A stretch of 64,000 nt of DNA from Sediminicoccus rosea (GTDB lineage: Bacteria; Pseudomonadota; Alphaproteobacteria; Acetobacterales; Acetobacteraceae), in the NCBI RefSeq assembly GCF_033547095.1, contig NZ_CP137852.1:4427001-4491000 (forward strand). The letters run 5' to 3'. Shown in pieces: positions 6,962 to 17,182 of this stretch. The notes below the pieces were generated by a model. That model was not told where the DNA came from, made no database searches, and was given only the letters and a program-made list of their open reading frames with translations. Within the stretch, counting starts at the first letter, position 1. Each line of letters opens with the position of its first letter. A program made the position numbers and the translations under genes.

Positions 6962-8583
6962 CGGCCGGTCACCGCGAAGACCGCCATGCGGAACTTCTCG
7001 GCGCGAGTCATCCGCGCGCGCGGCCGCTCGCCCGACCAGCCGCGCCGCAGCATGTGGTCGAGGATGCGGCGATAGCCCCACATCATCACGCGCGCCGGGC
7101 GCAGCGCCTCGATGTCGTAGCGCGGCAATTCGGCCTCGGCGCGGAAGAAGCCGGCGACGGCGCGGCCGGCCAGTTCCTTGCAGATGCCCGCGAAGGCCGG
7201 GTGCGTCACGATGGAACGCGCCGGGCCATCCGGGATGCCGGCCTTCTCCAGCACGGAGAGCGGGATGTAGACGCGGTCCCGCGCTGCGTCCTCATCCACG
7301 TCGCGCAGGATGTTCGTCAGCTGGAAGGTGTGGCCCAGCGCCAGCCCCCAGGCCTCGGCCCTCGGCTCGCCGAAGATGCGGACCGACATGGCGCCCACGC
7401 TGCCGGCGACGCGGCGGCAATAGAGATCGAGCGCCGCCTCGTCGGGCAGGCGCAGATGGTCGGCCGCGTCGGTCTCCATGCCGGCCACCATCGCCTCGCA
7501 TTCGGCGAGCGGGATCTCGAAGGCCTCGCGCGCCAACAGCAATTCGCGCGAGAGGGCGCAATCCGGCACAGTCAGCTTGGCGCGCCAGGCATCGAGCAGG
7601 CGGCGCTTCTCGCCTTCCGGCATGGCGCCATCGGCGATGTCGTCCACCACGCGGCAGAAGCCATAGACGGCCCAGAGCGCGCGGCGGCGCTCGCCCTTCA
7701 GCGTCGCCATGCCGCGCGCGAAGGAAGAGCCGGCACGGCTGACGCGATCGGCGACCAGCACCGGATCATGCGGGCCGAGCAGCGGGGCCGCCACCAGCTC
7801 CCGCGCGAAATCGAGCTTGCCGAGGGCGACACGCCCCAGCACCGGATCGGCCGCGCGCAGCTTCCCGAGCAGACGGCGGGCCAGGCCAATGGTCATGGCC
7901 GACTGGATGGCGAGCCGCCGCGCGGTGCAGAGGCGCGGCAGGGCGCTTGCGCGGTCCAGCAGATCCTCCACGCGGTCCAGCGCGGCATCCAGGATTTCGC
8001 GGCGCTTCGGATTGGCCGGCTCGAAGAAGGCCGCTTCGCCGCCGGCCAGCGCCAGCCAGGATTGCGGCAGATAGACGCGGTCCAGCTTCTCGCGATCCGG
8101 CACCAGGTCCTGCAGGTGGTTCAGGATCTGCAGGGCGGTGCAGAGCCCGTCCGCGGCCTGCTTGGCGGCATCGGCCGTGGTGCCATGCAGGCGCAGCAGC
8201 ATGCGGCCCACCGGGTCCGCGCTGCGGCGGCAGTAATCCTCGAGGTCGGGCCATTCGGCATAGCGCGCCTGCTCGGAATCCTGCCGGAAGGCGGAGAGCA
8301 TGAGCCGCGCTTCCTCGACGCCGACGCCCTCGGCCTGCATCCGGGCGCCCTCGGCGATCGGGGTCGCCGGATCGTCCAGCGAGGCCTCCATCGCATCGAG
8401 CCGGGCGAGCTTCTCGGCGGGGCTGAGGCTCTCGCTGTCGGCGATGTCATCCGCCATGCGGACGAAGCGGTAGAAGGCCATGACCTTCGCCCGCACCGGC
8501 TTCGCCAGGATCAGCGAGGCGGTGGGGAAGTTCTCCGTGTCATGGGTGCGGTTGGGCGCACCGGGCGCGGTGACATCATTCAT
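6958..8583 (-). CDS. Fused squalene synthase HpnC-HpnD (presqualene/hydroxysqualene synthase)
   Basis: 541 aa containing two complete trans-isoprenyl diphosphate synthase domains in one frame. Domain 1 (about 1-265, HpnC-like) has DTENFPTASLILAK, the first Asp-rich motif DDIAD at 45-49 and the second in NHLQDLVPDREKLDRVYLP. Domain 2 (about 268-541, HpnD-like) starts at SRAGSSFARGM, with DDIAD at 314-318 and LTNILRDVDEDAARDRVYIP. Known reactions: HpnD condenses two farnesyl diphosphates to presqualene diphosphate and HpnC converts that to hydroxysqualene. These are normally separate genes of about 280-290 aa. No stop or frame change is seen between the halves. It is first of the hpnCD-hpnE-aldH-SDR unit. 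Its start has an AAAGG site. Confidence 0.93.
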   Translation of the reverse strand: MNDVTAPGAPNRTHDTENFPTASLILAKPVRAKVMAFYRFVRMADDIADSESLSPAEKLARLDAMEASLDDPATPIAEGARMQAEGVGVEEARLMLSAFRQDSEQARYAEWPDLEDYCRRSADPVGRMLLRLHGTTADAAKQAADGLCTALQILNHLQDLVPDREKLDRVYLPQSWLALAGGEAAFFEPANPKRREILDAALDRVEDLLDRASALPRLCTARRLAIQSAMTIGLARRLLGKLRAADPVLGRVALGKLDFARELVAAPLLGPHDPVLVADRVSRAGSSFARGMATLKGERRRALWAVYGFCRVVDDIADGAMPEGEKRRLLDAWRAKLTVPDCALSRELLLAREAFEIPLAECEAMVAGMETDAADHLRLPDEAALDLYCRRVAGSVGAMSVRIFGEPRAEAWGLALGHTFQLTNILRDVDEDAARDRVYIPLSVLEKAGIPDGPARSIVTHPAFAGICKELAGRAVAGFFRAEAELPRYDIEALRPARVMMWGYRRILDHMLRRGWSGERPRARMTRAEKFRMAVFAVTGR

Positions 8584-8720
8584 GCTGCCTTTGTGGCTTG
8601 TGTCGCGCGCGCTTTCCAGCCCATGCCGGACGATTGGCGCCGCCGATCCGCGCGAGAGGCACCATCCGCTTGCCGCGCGGCCCGCCCCCCGGCCAGGTTG
8701 CGCGCAGCACGGAGGCCCCC

Positions 8721-9128
8721 ATGAGACCCCTGATCCTGACCGCCCTCGCCAGCACGATGACCCTGCCCGCCACCGCCCAAGGCTTCTTCACCTGGCCCTC
8801 CACCCGCGTCACCGTCACGCAGCAATCGGGGAATGCCTGCCAGCCCTCCATCCTGTCGGTCTCGGGCACACCGGGCGGGCGATACCTCCAGATCCTGGTC
8901 AACGCACCGGTGGATGGCAGTTTCACCGCCACGCTGGAGGTCAACTGGCGCCATGGCAACGAGGTGCTGCGCTATCGTGGCGGCCAGAACCTGCCGCGCG
9001 GCACTGGCAGCATCAGCGTCTCCGGCCCCGCGCTGCCGGCCAATCTCGCGGACGGCACGATTGAGCTGTCGGTGGTCTATTGCGCCGTCTATCCGCGCAC
9101 CGCGCCGCCACCGGGCGCGATCATGTAG
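8721..9128 (+). CDS. Small secreted protein of unknown function
   Basis: 135 aa. The ATG at 8721 has a GGAGG site 6 bases upstream and begins a clear signal peptide (MRPLILTALASTMTLPATA, cleavage probably after ATAQ). The mature part is about 113 residues, beta-rich in appearance, with one Cys early (SGNACQP) and one late (VVYCAVY) that could form a disulfide, and ends PRTAPPPGAIM. I do not recognise a family. It lies on the opposite strand between the two halves of the carotenoid cluster, divergent from hpnCD and converging on the glycosyltransferase with only 3 bases between stops. A periplasmic or extracellular location is inferred. Confidence 0.75.
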   Translation: MRPLILTALASTMTLPATAQGFFTWPSTRVTVTQQSGNACQPSILSVSGTPGGRYLQILVNAPVDGSFTATLEVNWRHGNEVLRYRGGQNLPRGTGSISVSGPALPANLADGTIELSVVYCAVYPRTAPPPGAIM

Positions 9129-9131
9129 CCC

Positions 9132-10232
9132 TCAGCCCTCGGCCTTGGCCGCCGCATAGGCCCGGCCCTTCCAGCCCGCCTTCAACCCGAGGGCCGAGCG
9201 CACCAGCGCCGTCCATTGGATGGCCAGCGCCACCAGCACCGTCAGCGGGTGCAGCGGCACCGTCCACCAGGGCTCGCCCGTGCGCCAGGTGACGGCGGCG
9301 CGCAGCGCGAACATCAGGCAGATGGTCAGTACGGCCTCTATGTCTGGAAGCAGCGCCCAGGGCCAAAGATGGGCGCCGGCCAGCAGCACGGTCCAGATCG
9401 GCAGGCCGACGGGCGTCGCCATGCCTTCCCGCGCATTCTTGATGAAGCCGCCCCAGGCATGGCTGAAATTGTCATACATCCGGCAGGTGGCGAGCGGCGT
9501 GCCATCCACGATTTCCGTGTCATGCCCGTTCTCGCGAAAGCGGCGTGCGAGCGCGATGCCGTCATGAAGCACGCCCTTGATGGCCGCATGGCCGCCGATG
9601 GCCTCATAGGCCCGCCGCTCGACCAGGATGAGCTGGCCGCAGGCGGCCGCGAGGCTCGCCTTGCGCTGCACCGCCCGGCCGCCGAAGGGCAGGTAGCAGA
9701 TCAGCAGGAAGTTGATGAAGGGCACGGTCAGCCCCTCACCGATGCTGCGGATGATCTGGCGCGGCACGCCGCTGACCATGGCGATCTTGTGCGTGGCGCT
9801 ATGCGCGGCCATCGCGGCCGCGGCGTGCGGCGCGAGGCGCACATCGGCATCGATGAACAGCAGGTGAGTGCCCGTCGCGGCCTCGGCCAGGCGGGCGCAG
9901 GCATGGACCTTGCCGGTCCAGCCCGGCGGCAGGCTCGGCGCCTGGACGAGCCGCACCCGCGCGTCGCGGGCGGCATAGGATTGCACGATCGCGGCCGTCG
10001 AATCCGTGCTGCCGTCATCCATCACCACCACTTCGACCTCGCAGCCGGTGGAGGCGAGCGCGGCATCGAGGCAGGCCGCGATGTTGCCCGCCTCGTTGCG
10101 GGCCGGGATCAGGATGGAGACGCGCGTGCCGGCCGGCGGCGTGCTGCGCAGCCGCGGCATGCGGCGGAGATTGATGATTCCGAAGATGATGGGCAGCAGT
10201 GCGAGTGCCAGGGCGATATGGGCGAATTCCAT
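9132..10232 (-). CDS. Family 2 glycosyltransferase of the carotenoid cluster (CrtQ-like)
   Basis: 366 aa membrane-bound GT-A glycosyltransferase. An N-terminal hydrophobic helix (MEFAHIALALALLPIIFG) is followed by VSILIPARNEAGNIAACLDA, the nucleotide-binding VVMDDGSTDST, the metal-binding DAD in LFIDADVRL, and a late Gln/Arg-rich acceptor region; two or three C-terminal hydrophobic segments follow. The start at 10232 lies one base after the acyltransferase stop. In C30 carotenoid clusters a GT2 and an acyltransferase together attach an acylated sugar to the carboxylated carotenoid. That role is inferred from the neighbours. Confidence 0.87.
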   Translation of the reverse strand: MEFAHIALALALLPIIFGIINLRRMPRLRSTPPAGTRVSILIPARNEAGNIAACLDAALASTGCEVEVVVMDDGSTDSTAAIVQSYAARDARVRLVQAPSLPPGWTGKVHACARLAEAATGTHLLFIDADVRLAPHAAAAMAAHSATHKIAMVSGVPRQIIRSIGEGLTVPFINFLLICYLPFGGRAVQRKASLAAACGQLILVERRAYEAIGGHAAIKGVLHDGIALARRFRENGHDTEIVDGTPLATCRMYDNFSHAWGGFIKNAREGMATPVGLPIWTVLLAGAHLWPWALLPDIEAVLTICLMFALRAAVTWRTGEPWWTVPLHPLTVLVALAIQWTALVRSALGLKAGWKGRAYAAAKAEG

Positions 10233-10233
10233 C

Positions 10234-11064
10234 CTAGCCTCGCTTCTCCCCTTGCCGCGCCCCAGGCTGGGTCCGTGTGTCATGGCGCGGGTCATGCGCC
10301 TCTCCGCGCATGACAGCCCTGATATATTGCCAGGCGCCGTAAATTCCACCCATGCCGGCACGTCCGTCCAGCACAATGCGGAACCGTTCCGCATCCCGGC
10401 TGATCGCATCCTGGGCCAGGCGGTCCATCGTTTCGGTCATGGCGGCGCGGATCGTCTCGGTCCGCGTGTCACGATCCTCGGCCAGCAGGGCACGGGCATC
10501 GAGCGGCGTGCCGAAGGCGAGCAGTGCCTCGCCGCGCTTTTCCGTCCAGTGGACGTATTCGAGGGCAAGCGGCACCAGCACCGCATCGGGCGCGATCTCG
10601 GGCAGGCGTGTGACGCCGGGGGCGAGCGGCACCGGCCGCTCCCGCGCATCGGCGAAGCGGCCGGGCGCGTTCATCCAGAGCATGTGGCGCGGATCCTCCA
10701 GCGCCTGCTTCGCCGTCTGCAGGAAGCGCACCGCGCCCCGCGCCGAATTCTGCTCGACGCCGAAGACGCCGAGCCGCTTCATGAAGGGGTATTTCTCCAG
10801 CGCCGCCGCATCCATCGGCGTGAAGCCGGGCCGCTCCAGGAAGAAGCGGCGCATGAGCAGCATGAACATCACGCCGTCCCACCAGCCCGGGTGGTTGGCG
10901 AGGATGATGGCCGGCCGCCCCTCGGGCAGCTGCGGCTCCCCCCAATGGGCGACGCGCAGCGCCGAGAAATGGCCGGCGAAGGTGCGGCTGAAGGCGATGT
11001 TGAAGAACGCCATCATCCGCTCAGAACGGAGCTGGACCGGCGAAGGCGGCGCCTCCGTCGCCAT
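10234..11064 (-). CDS. PlsC-type acyltransferase of the carotenoid cluster (CrtO-like)
   Basis: 276 aa. The acyltransferase signature H-x4-D is seen in ILANHPGWWDG at about residues 55-65, with a degenerate second block (FMKRLGVFGVEQNSARGA) and a third around MNAPGRFADARERP in place of the common EGTRS. No strong transmembrane segment is visible. It lies between the desaturases and the glycosyltransferase with gaps of 5 bases and 1 base. Such enzymes in C30 pathways esterify the carotenoid glycoside with a fatty acid. The assignment to carotenoid tailoring rather than phospholipid synthesis rests on the operon. Confidence 0.85.
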   Translation of the reverse strand: MATEAPPSPVQLRSERMMAFFNIAFSRTFAGHFSALRVAHWGEPQLPEGRPAIILANHPGWWDGVMFMLLMRRFFLERPGFTPMDAAALEKYPFMKRLGVFGVEQNSARGAVRFLQTAKQALEDPRHMLWMNAPGRFADARERPVPLAPGVTRLPEIAPDAVLVPLALEYVHWTEKRGEALLAFGTPLDARALLAEDRDTRTETIRAAMTETMDRLAQDAISRDAERFRIVLDGRAGMGGIYGAWQYIRAVMRGEAHDPRHDTRTQPGARQGEKRG

Positions 11065-11069
11065 GATGC

Positions 11070-12656
11070 TCAGGCGCCGATGAGTTCGGACTCGCGCCGG
11101 CCGGCCAGTTCCGCCTCCGGGCTCATGCCGCGGCCGCCCAGATCCTGGTCGAGGCTGTCGGCCGCGATCCAGCCGGACATCATCACCATCGGCATGCCGG
11201 GGCCCGGATGCGCCGCGCCGCCGGCAAGGTAGAGTCCCTTCACCTGGCGCGAGCGGTTGCCCGGCTTGAAGGCGCCGAGGAAGGAGCCGTGCGAGGCGAG
11301 GCCATAGATGGCGCCATCCAGCACGCGGTAGCGGTTGTGGATGTCCACCGGCGTCAGGCGCTGCTCGACCACGATGTTCTCCTCGATATCGTCGAGGCCT
11401 GCCGTGCGCTTCAGCTTGTCCAGGATCTTCTGGCGATAGCCGGGGAAGATCTCGTTCCAGTCGTGATGCGGGCGCAGATGCGGCGTGTGGACGAGGGCGT
11501 AGAGCGCCTCGCCGCCCGGGGGCGCGCTGGTCGGGTCGGTCTCGGCCGTCGCCGCCAGATAGACGGTGGGGTCCGGCGCGGGCTCGCCCTTCTTGTAGAT
11601 CGCGTCGAACTCTTCCTCCGCATCGCGGGAGAAGACGAAGCAGTGATGCGCGAGGTGCGGGTAGCGCTTCTTCAGGCCCATGTAGAGCACGACGCCGCTG
11701 CAGGCCGGCTCGAAGCCCTTCTTCGCGTAGGTGTCGCCCGCCGTGCCGCCGACCAGCTCCTTGTAGGTGCGGATCGCGTCCATGTTGGAGATCACGGCAT
11801 CGCAGGCGATGCGCTCGCCGCTCGCGAGCTTCACGGCGACGACCTTGCCGTTCTCGATGTCGAAGCCCGTCACGTCGCTGCTGGGGCGCAGGTCGGCGCC
11901 GAGTTCGCCGGCCAGCTTCGCCAGCCCCTCGGCCACGGCGCGGGTGCCGCCCACCGGATACCAGACGCCCTCGCTCGCCTGCATATCGCCGATGGAGGCG
12001 AGCACGGCCGGCGCCAGATAGGGGTTGGAGCCGACGTACTGGCAGTAGTGGTCCAGCATCTGCGCCAGGCGCTCATCCGGGACATTCCCCCGGATCACCT
12101 TGGCGACCGTCTGGCCCATGCGCAGGCTCAGCACATCCTTCAGCGTGTTCGGGTTGAGGTTGGCGCGCATGTTCAGCGTGTCGCCGATGCCCTCGACCGA
12201 CTTCCAGAAGAAGAACTTCTCGGAGACGCCGTGCAGGTGCTTGGCCAGCCGCTGGAACTTGCGGTAGCCGTCGCCCAGGCCCTTGCCCGGCGCGAAATCC
12301 TCCATGGCCTTCGCCATGACGTCCACATCGGCCATCAGGTCGATGCGGCTGCCATCCTCGAAGAAGCAGCGCCACTGCGGGTCGAGGCGGATCAGCGGCA
12401 ACTCCTTCGCCTGATCGCGCCCCGCCTCGGCATAGATGCGGCGCAGCACACGCGGCACGGTGAGGATGGTGGGGCCCATGTCGAAACGGAACTTGCCGCT
12501 GCCATCCGGCGCATCCAGGAAGAGCTGCGCGGCCTTGCCGCCGAGCCAGGGGTTCTTGTCCAGCAGCGTGACCTTGTGGCCGCGCGCGGCCGCGGTGCAG
12601 GCGGCGGCAAGGCCGCCGAGGCCGGCGCCGACAACGACAACATGGGACATGTTCAA
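11070..12656 (-). CDS. CrtI/CrtN-family carotenoid desaturase or oxidase
   Basis: 528 aa FAD enzyme with VVVVGAGLGGLAAACTAAARGH at the N-terminus, FDMGPTILTVPRVL, a YPVGGTRAVAEGLAKLA block (the family's pattern V-G-G-x3-[AV]) and the C-terminal AGGAAHPGPGMPMVMMSG-WIAADSL motif. It overlaps the other desaturase by ATGA. C30 clusters usually carry two such paralogs, one introducing double bones into diapophytoene or squalene (CrtN) and one oxidising the terminal methyl (CrtP/CrtNb). Which role this copy has cannot be read from sequence alone. The next enzyme, an aldehyde dehydrogenase, fits with one copy producing an aldehyde. Confidence 0.9.
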   Translation of the reverse strand: MNMSHVVVVGAGLGGLAAACTAAARGHKVTLLDKNPWLGGKAAQLFLDAPDGSGKFRFDMGPTILTVPRVLRRIYAEAGRDQAKELPLIRLDPQWRCFFEDGSRIDLMADVDVMAKAMEDFAPGKGLGDGYRKFQRLAKHLHGVSEKFFFWKSVEGIGDTLNMRANLNPNTLKDVLSLRMGQTVAKVIRGNVPDERLAQMLDHYCQYVGSNPYLAPAVLASIGDMQASEGVWYPVGGTRAVAEGLAKLAGELGADLRPSSDVTGFDIENGKVVAVKLASGERIACDAVISNMDAIRTYKELVGGTAGDTYAKKGFEPACSGVVLYMGLKKRYPHLAHHCFVFSRDAEEEFDAIYKKGEPAPDPTVYLAATAETDPTSAPPGGEALYALVHTPHLRPHHDWNEIFPGYRQKILDKLKRTAGLDDIEENIVVEQRLTPVDIHNRYRVLDGAIYGLASHGSFLGAFKPGNRSRQVKGLYLAGGAAHPGPGMPMVMMSGWIAADSLDQDLGGRGMSPEAELAGRRESELIGA

Positions 12657-14212
12657 GCCTCCGTGGCGGGCGCGAGGGCGGGCTCCGCCGTCAGCGCCAA
12701 GTCTTGCTGGATGAGGCGCGAGGTGATGCGCGCCCCCTCGTAGATCACCGGCAGGCCGGAGCCCGGATGCGTGCCGCCGCCCACCAGGTAGAAGCCCTGC
12801 GTGTCGTTGAAGCGGTTGCGTGGCCGGAAGCTCAGCATCTGCATCAGGTCATGGCTGAGGTTGAAGGTGGCGCCGAAGCCCACCGAGAACTCATCCTGCC
12901 AATCCTGCGGTGAGACCATCCGCTCGTAGCGGATGCGGGATTCGATATCGTGCAGCCCCAGCACCTTCAGGCGCTGGATCGCGATGTCGCGGTAGCGCGG
13001 GCCCTCCACGCTCCAATCCGCGCCATGGCGCAGGTTGGGCACGGGCACCAGCATGTAGAGCGCGGCATGGCCGGGGGGGGCGAGGCTCGGATCCGTCACG
13101 CAGGGGTTCTGGATGTAGAGGCTCGGCACGTCTGGCAGTTCGCCGCTTTCGATCTGCTTGATGTTGCGCTGGTATTCCTCGGCCAGCAGCACGTTGTGGT
13201 GCGAGAGCTCCGGATAGGTGCCCTCGATGCCGAGGTAGAGCATGAAGGTCGAGCAGGAGTAGCGCGACTTCTCGATCTTCTGGTCGGACCAGGCCTTGCG
13301 GATGGAATTGGGCACGAGCTTCGGCACGGCGTGCGCGAAGTCGCCGTTGAGCACGACGGCATCGGCCGAGATGTGCTGCCCGCCGACCTCGACGCCGACG
13401 GCGCGGCGCCCGGCGAAGGTCACCTTCTCCACCGGCGTGTCCAGGCGGATCTCGACGCCGAGCCGCTCGGCCACGCGGGCCATGGCGTCGCTCACCGCGC
13501 CGCAGCCACCCACCGGGTGGTACACGCCGTATTCGTATTCCAGGAAGCTCAGGATCGTGAACAGCGAGGGGCACTTGAAGGGCGACATGCCCAGGTATTT
13601 CGTCTGGAAGCTGAAGGCGAGCCGTGTGCGCGGATCCTTGAAGTAGCGCTTCAGGTCCTGGTCCACCTGCCGGTGCGGACGCAGCTGCGGCAGGCTCTTC
13701 AGGATGTCGGCACCGACCATGTCGGTCGTGTTCAGGAAGGGCCGCTCCAGGAAGGGGCGGAAGACCGCGAGCTTCTCGCGGTTGTCGGTCATGAAGCGGC
13801 GGATGCCCGCCACATCGCCCGGCGCGAAGCTGCCGATGTTGCGCTCCATCTGCGCGAGGTCGCCCGTCGCGTCGATGGTGATGTTGGGCTGCCCCTCGAA
13901 GATCAGGCGGTATTGCGGGTCGAGGCGGATCAGCTCCACCTCGTCCTGCAGCTTGGCGCCGCAGGCCGCGAAGATCTCCTCCAGGATGCGCGGATAGAGG
14001 AAGAAGGTCGGCCCCAGGTCGAACTTGTAGCCCTCGGGCGAGGTCAGCGTGCGGGTGCGCCCCCCCACCACCCCGTCCTTCTCGAACAAGGTCACCCGTG
14101 CGCCGGAGGCCGCCAGCTGCATCGCGGCGGCGAGCCCTCCGGGCCCCGCCCCGATGACGGCAACATGAGGGCGCGAGCGGCGGACCGAAGGGGAGGAGAG
14201 AGGTGCGTTCAT
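12653..14212 (-). CDS. crtN: Diapophytoene/squalene desaturase-type CrtN
   Basis: 519 aa CrtI-family FAD desaturase: VAVIGAGPGGLAAAMQLAASGARVTLFEKD, KFDLGPTFFLYPRILEEIF, VYHPVGGCGAVSDAMARVAERLG and the C-terminal GGGTHPGSGLPVIYEGARI. It is the first gene of the desaturase-desaturase-acyltransferase-glycosyltransferase unit. No phytoene synthase (crtB) is present in the window, whereas a squalene route is, so a C30 substrate is likely. The ATG at 14212 has only a weak CAGG upstream and a TATACA 7 bases before it. No alternative in-frame start precedes the FAD motif. The symbol is tentative; crtI-like is the safe family name. Confidence 0.9.
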   Translation of the reverse strand: MNAPLSSPSVRRSRPHVAVIGAGPGGLAAAMQLAASGARVTLFEKDGVVGGRTRTLTSPEGYKFDLGPTFFLYPRILEEIFAACGAKLQDEVELIRLDPQYRLIFEGQPNITIDATGDLAQMERNIGSFAPGDVAGIRRFMTDNREKLAVFRPFLERPFLNTTDMVGADILKSLPQLRPHRQVDQDLKRYFKDPRTRLAFSFQTKYLGMSPFKCPSLFTILSFLEYEYGVYHPVGGCGAVSDAMARVAERLGVEIRLDTPVEKVTFAGRRAVGVEVGGQHISADAVVLNGDFAHAVPKLVPNSIRKAWSDQKIEKSRYSCSTFMLYLGIEGTYPELSHHNVLLAEEYQRNIKQIESGELPDVPSLYIQNPCVTDPSLAPPGHAALYMLVPVPNLRHGADWSVEGPRYRDIAIQRLKVLGLHDIESRIRYERMVSPQDWQDEFSVGFGATFNLSHDLMQMLSFRPRNRFNDTQGFYLVGGGTHPGSGLPVIYEGARITSRLIQQDLALTAEPALAPATEA

Positions 14213-14363
14213 GCCTGATGTATATCTCGTGACCCGGACAAGATGCTGCGTTGCGTCATTCGCGCAAGTCCCCGTCCCTTGGAAGGTCGGGCGCTTGCCG
14301 CCCGATTGTGGCGATTTGGCGACATGCCCCTTCCCTCAAGGCACGCGGCGCAACCCGCCGGCC

Positions 14364-15952
<1,589 letters not shown>

Positions 15953-15956
<4 letters not shown>

Positions 15957-17080
15957 GCGGGGATCACCTCGTCGCCGGCCGCCCAGGCGGGCAGGCTCGC
16001 GGCAGTTTCGGGCTGGGCGATGGCGCGGGCCAGGCGCTCGCCCAGCACCGCGCCGAACTTGAATCCATGGCCGGAGAAGCCGGACATCACCCAGGCGCGC
16101 GGGCCGAGCGGCTCGATGACGAAGCGCTCATCCGGCTCCACATCGTAGAAGCAGGTGGCCGAGCCGAGGCGAGTGAACCCCTCAATGCCCGGAATGCGCT
16201 TGCGGGCCAGCGCCAGGATGCGCTCCACCTCGCGGGGGTCCGGTGTGCGGTCGTCATCCGGGTGGCCCTCACGGGAGAAGCTGTGGTCCCCGATCTTGAT
16301 CGGCGTGCCGGCGACCGGCGGCACCAGGTAGAACCCGCCCTCGGCCGCGAGGTCGAGCAGCATGGGCGCGGCCTTCCAGGCGGCGGACGGCGCCTCCAGC
16401 CGCACCACCACCTGGCGCGAGGGCGTGACCCGCCGGCCGATCTCCGGCAGCAGGCGCGGGATCCAGGGACCGGCCGCCACCACCAGCACATCGGCGCCGC
16501 GCGTGCCGCCGCCCTCCAGCGTGACGCTCGCACGCTCGGGATGGATGGCGGTGGCGCGCGCCACCTCGATCACGCCCCCCTGCGCCACCAGGTGACGTGC
16601 GAGTGCGGCCACGATCCGCTCGGCCAGCAGCACGCCGCCGGCGGGGCAGAAGAAGGCATCGCGAATTCCAGCGCCCGAGAGATAGGGGAAGCGCGCCTCG
16701 ATCTCGGCACCCGTCAGGTCCTCATGGGCGCGGCCATCGGCCAGCAGGGCTGCCCTGGTCTCGCGCACCCAGGCGCCCGCGGTGTCGTCCAGTGCCAGCA
16801 CGCCGGTGGGCACGTGCAGCACTCCCTCCGCCTGGGGGCCCAGATCGGCCCAGAGGCGATCCCAGGCGGCGTAGGCGTCATCCACCATCCGCATGTAGCC
16901 GCGCTGCGCGCCATAGGCGTGGCGGATCAGCCGGTGATGATCCACCGAGGAGGCGGCGGGATTGGGCGGCCGCACCTGGTCCAGCAGCCGCACCGCGAAG
17001 CCCTGGCGCAACAAGGCCCAGGCGGTGCAGAGACCCATGATGCCAGCGCCGAGGATCAGGGCTTGGGGGCGTTTCTCCAT
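15953..17080 (-). CDS. Sarcosine oxidase-like FAD oxidoreductase (DAO family)
   Basis: 375 aa monomeric sarcosine/N-methyl amino acid oxidase type. The N-terminal FAD motif is LILGAGIMGLCTAWALLRQG; the Cys that carries covalent FAD in this family appears in SATCFYDVEPDERFVI, and FSGHGFKFGAVLGE near the C-terminus is the active-site signature. It probably oxidises a secondary amine with oxygen, giving an aldehyde or formaldehyde and hydrogen peroxide. It precedes the long acyl-CoA dehydrogenase with an ATGA overlap and is divergent from the peptide-type ABC receptor (102 bases apart), suggesting uptake plus oxidation of a related nitrogen compound. The substrate is not determinable. Confidence 0.87.
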
Positions 17081-17182
17081 GCCCCCATCCTGCCCGTTTC
17101 ACCCCGGGGCGGGAAGCGGTTGCGGAGGCCCCCGCCGCGTGCAAGCCTCCGTCCCTCGGAATAGCCGCCGCAGGAGCTTCGC

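Noticed and set aside
4248-7742. A plus-strand open frame of over 1100 codons opposite the carotenoid genes
   Set aside because: It runs antisense to hpnE, the aldehyde dehydrogenase and part of the fusion gene, has Arg/Ala/Pro-rich composition and no recognisable motif. High GC content makes such stop-free shadows common.
5747-8583. Hopanoid biosynthesis locus
   Set aside because: Although HpnC, HpnD and HpnE are present, no squalene-hopene cyclase or hpnA/B/F/G/H gene is nearby and the adjacent genes are carotenoid-type.
3650-14212. Photosynthesis gene cluster (bacteriochlorophyll with carotenoids)
   Set aside because: There are no bch, puf, puh, crtA/C/D/F or ppsR genes. A TGT-N12-ACA regulator site was looked for before crtN; the closest match has a 16-base spacer and was dismissed.
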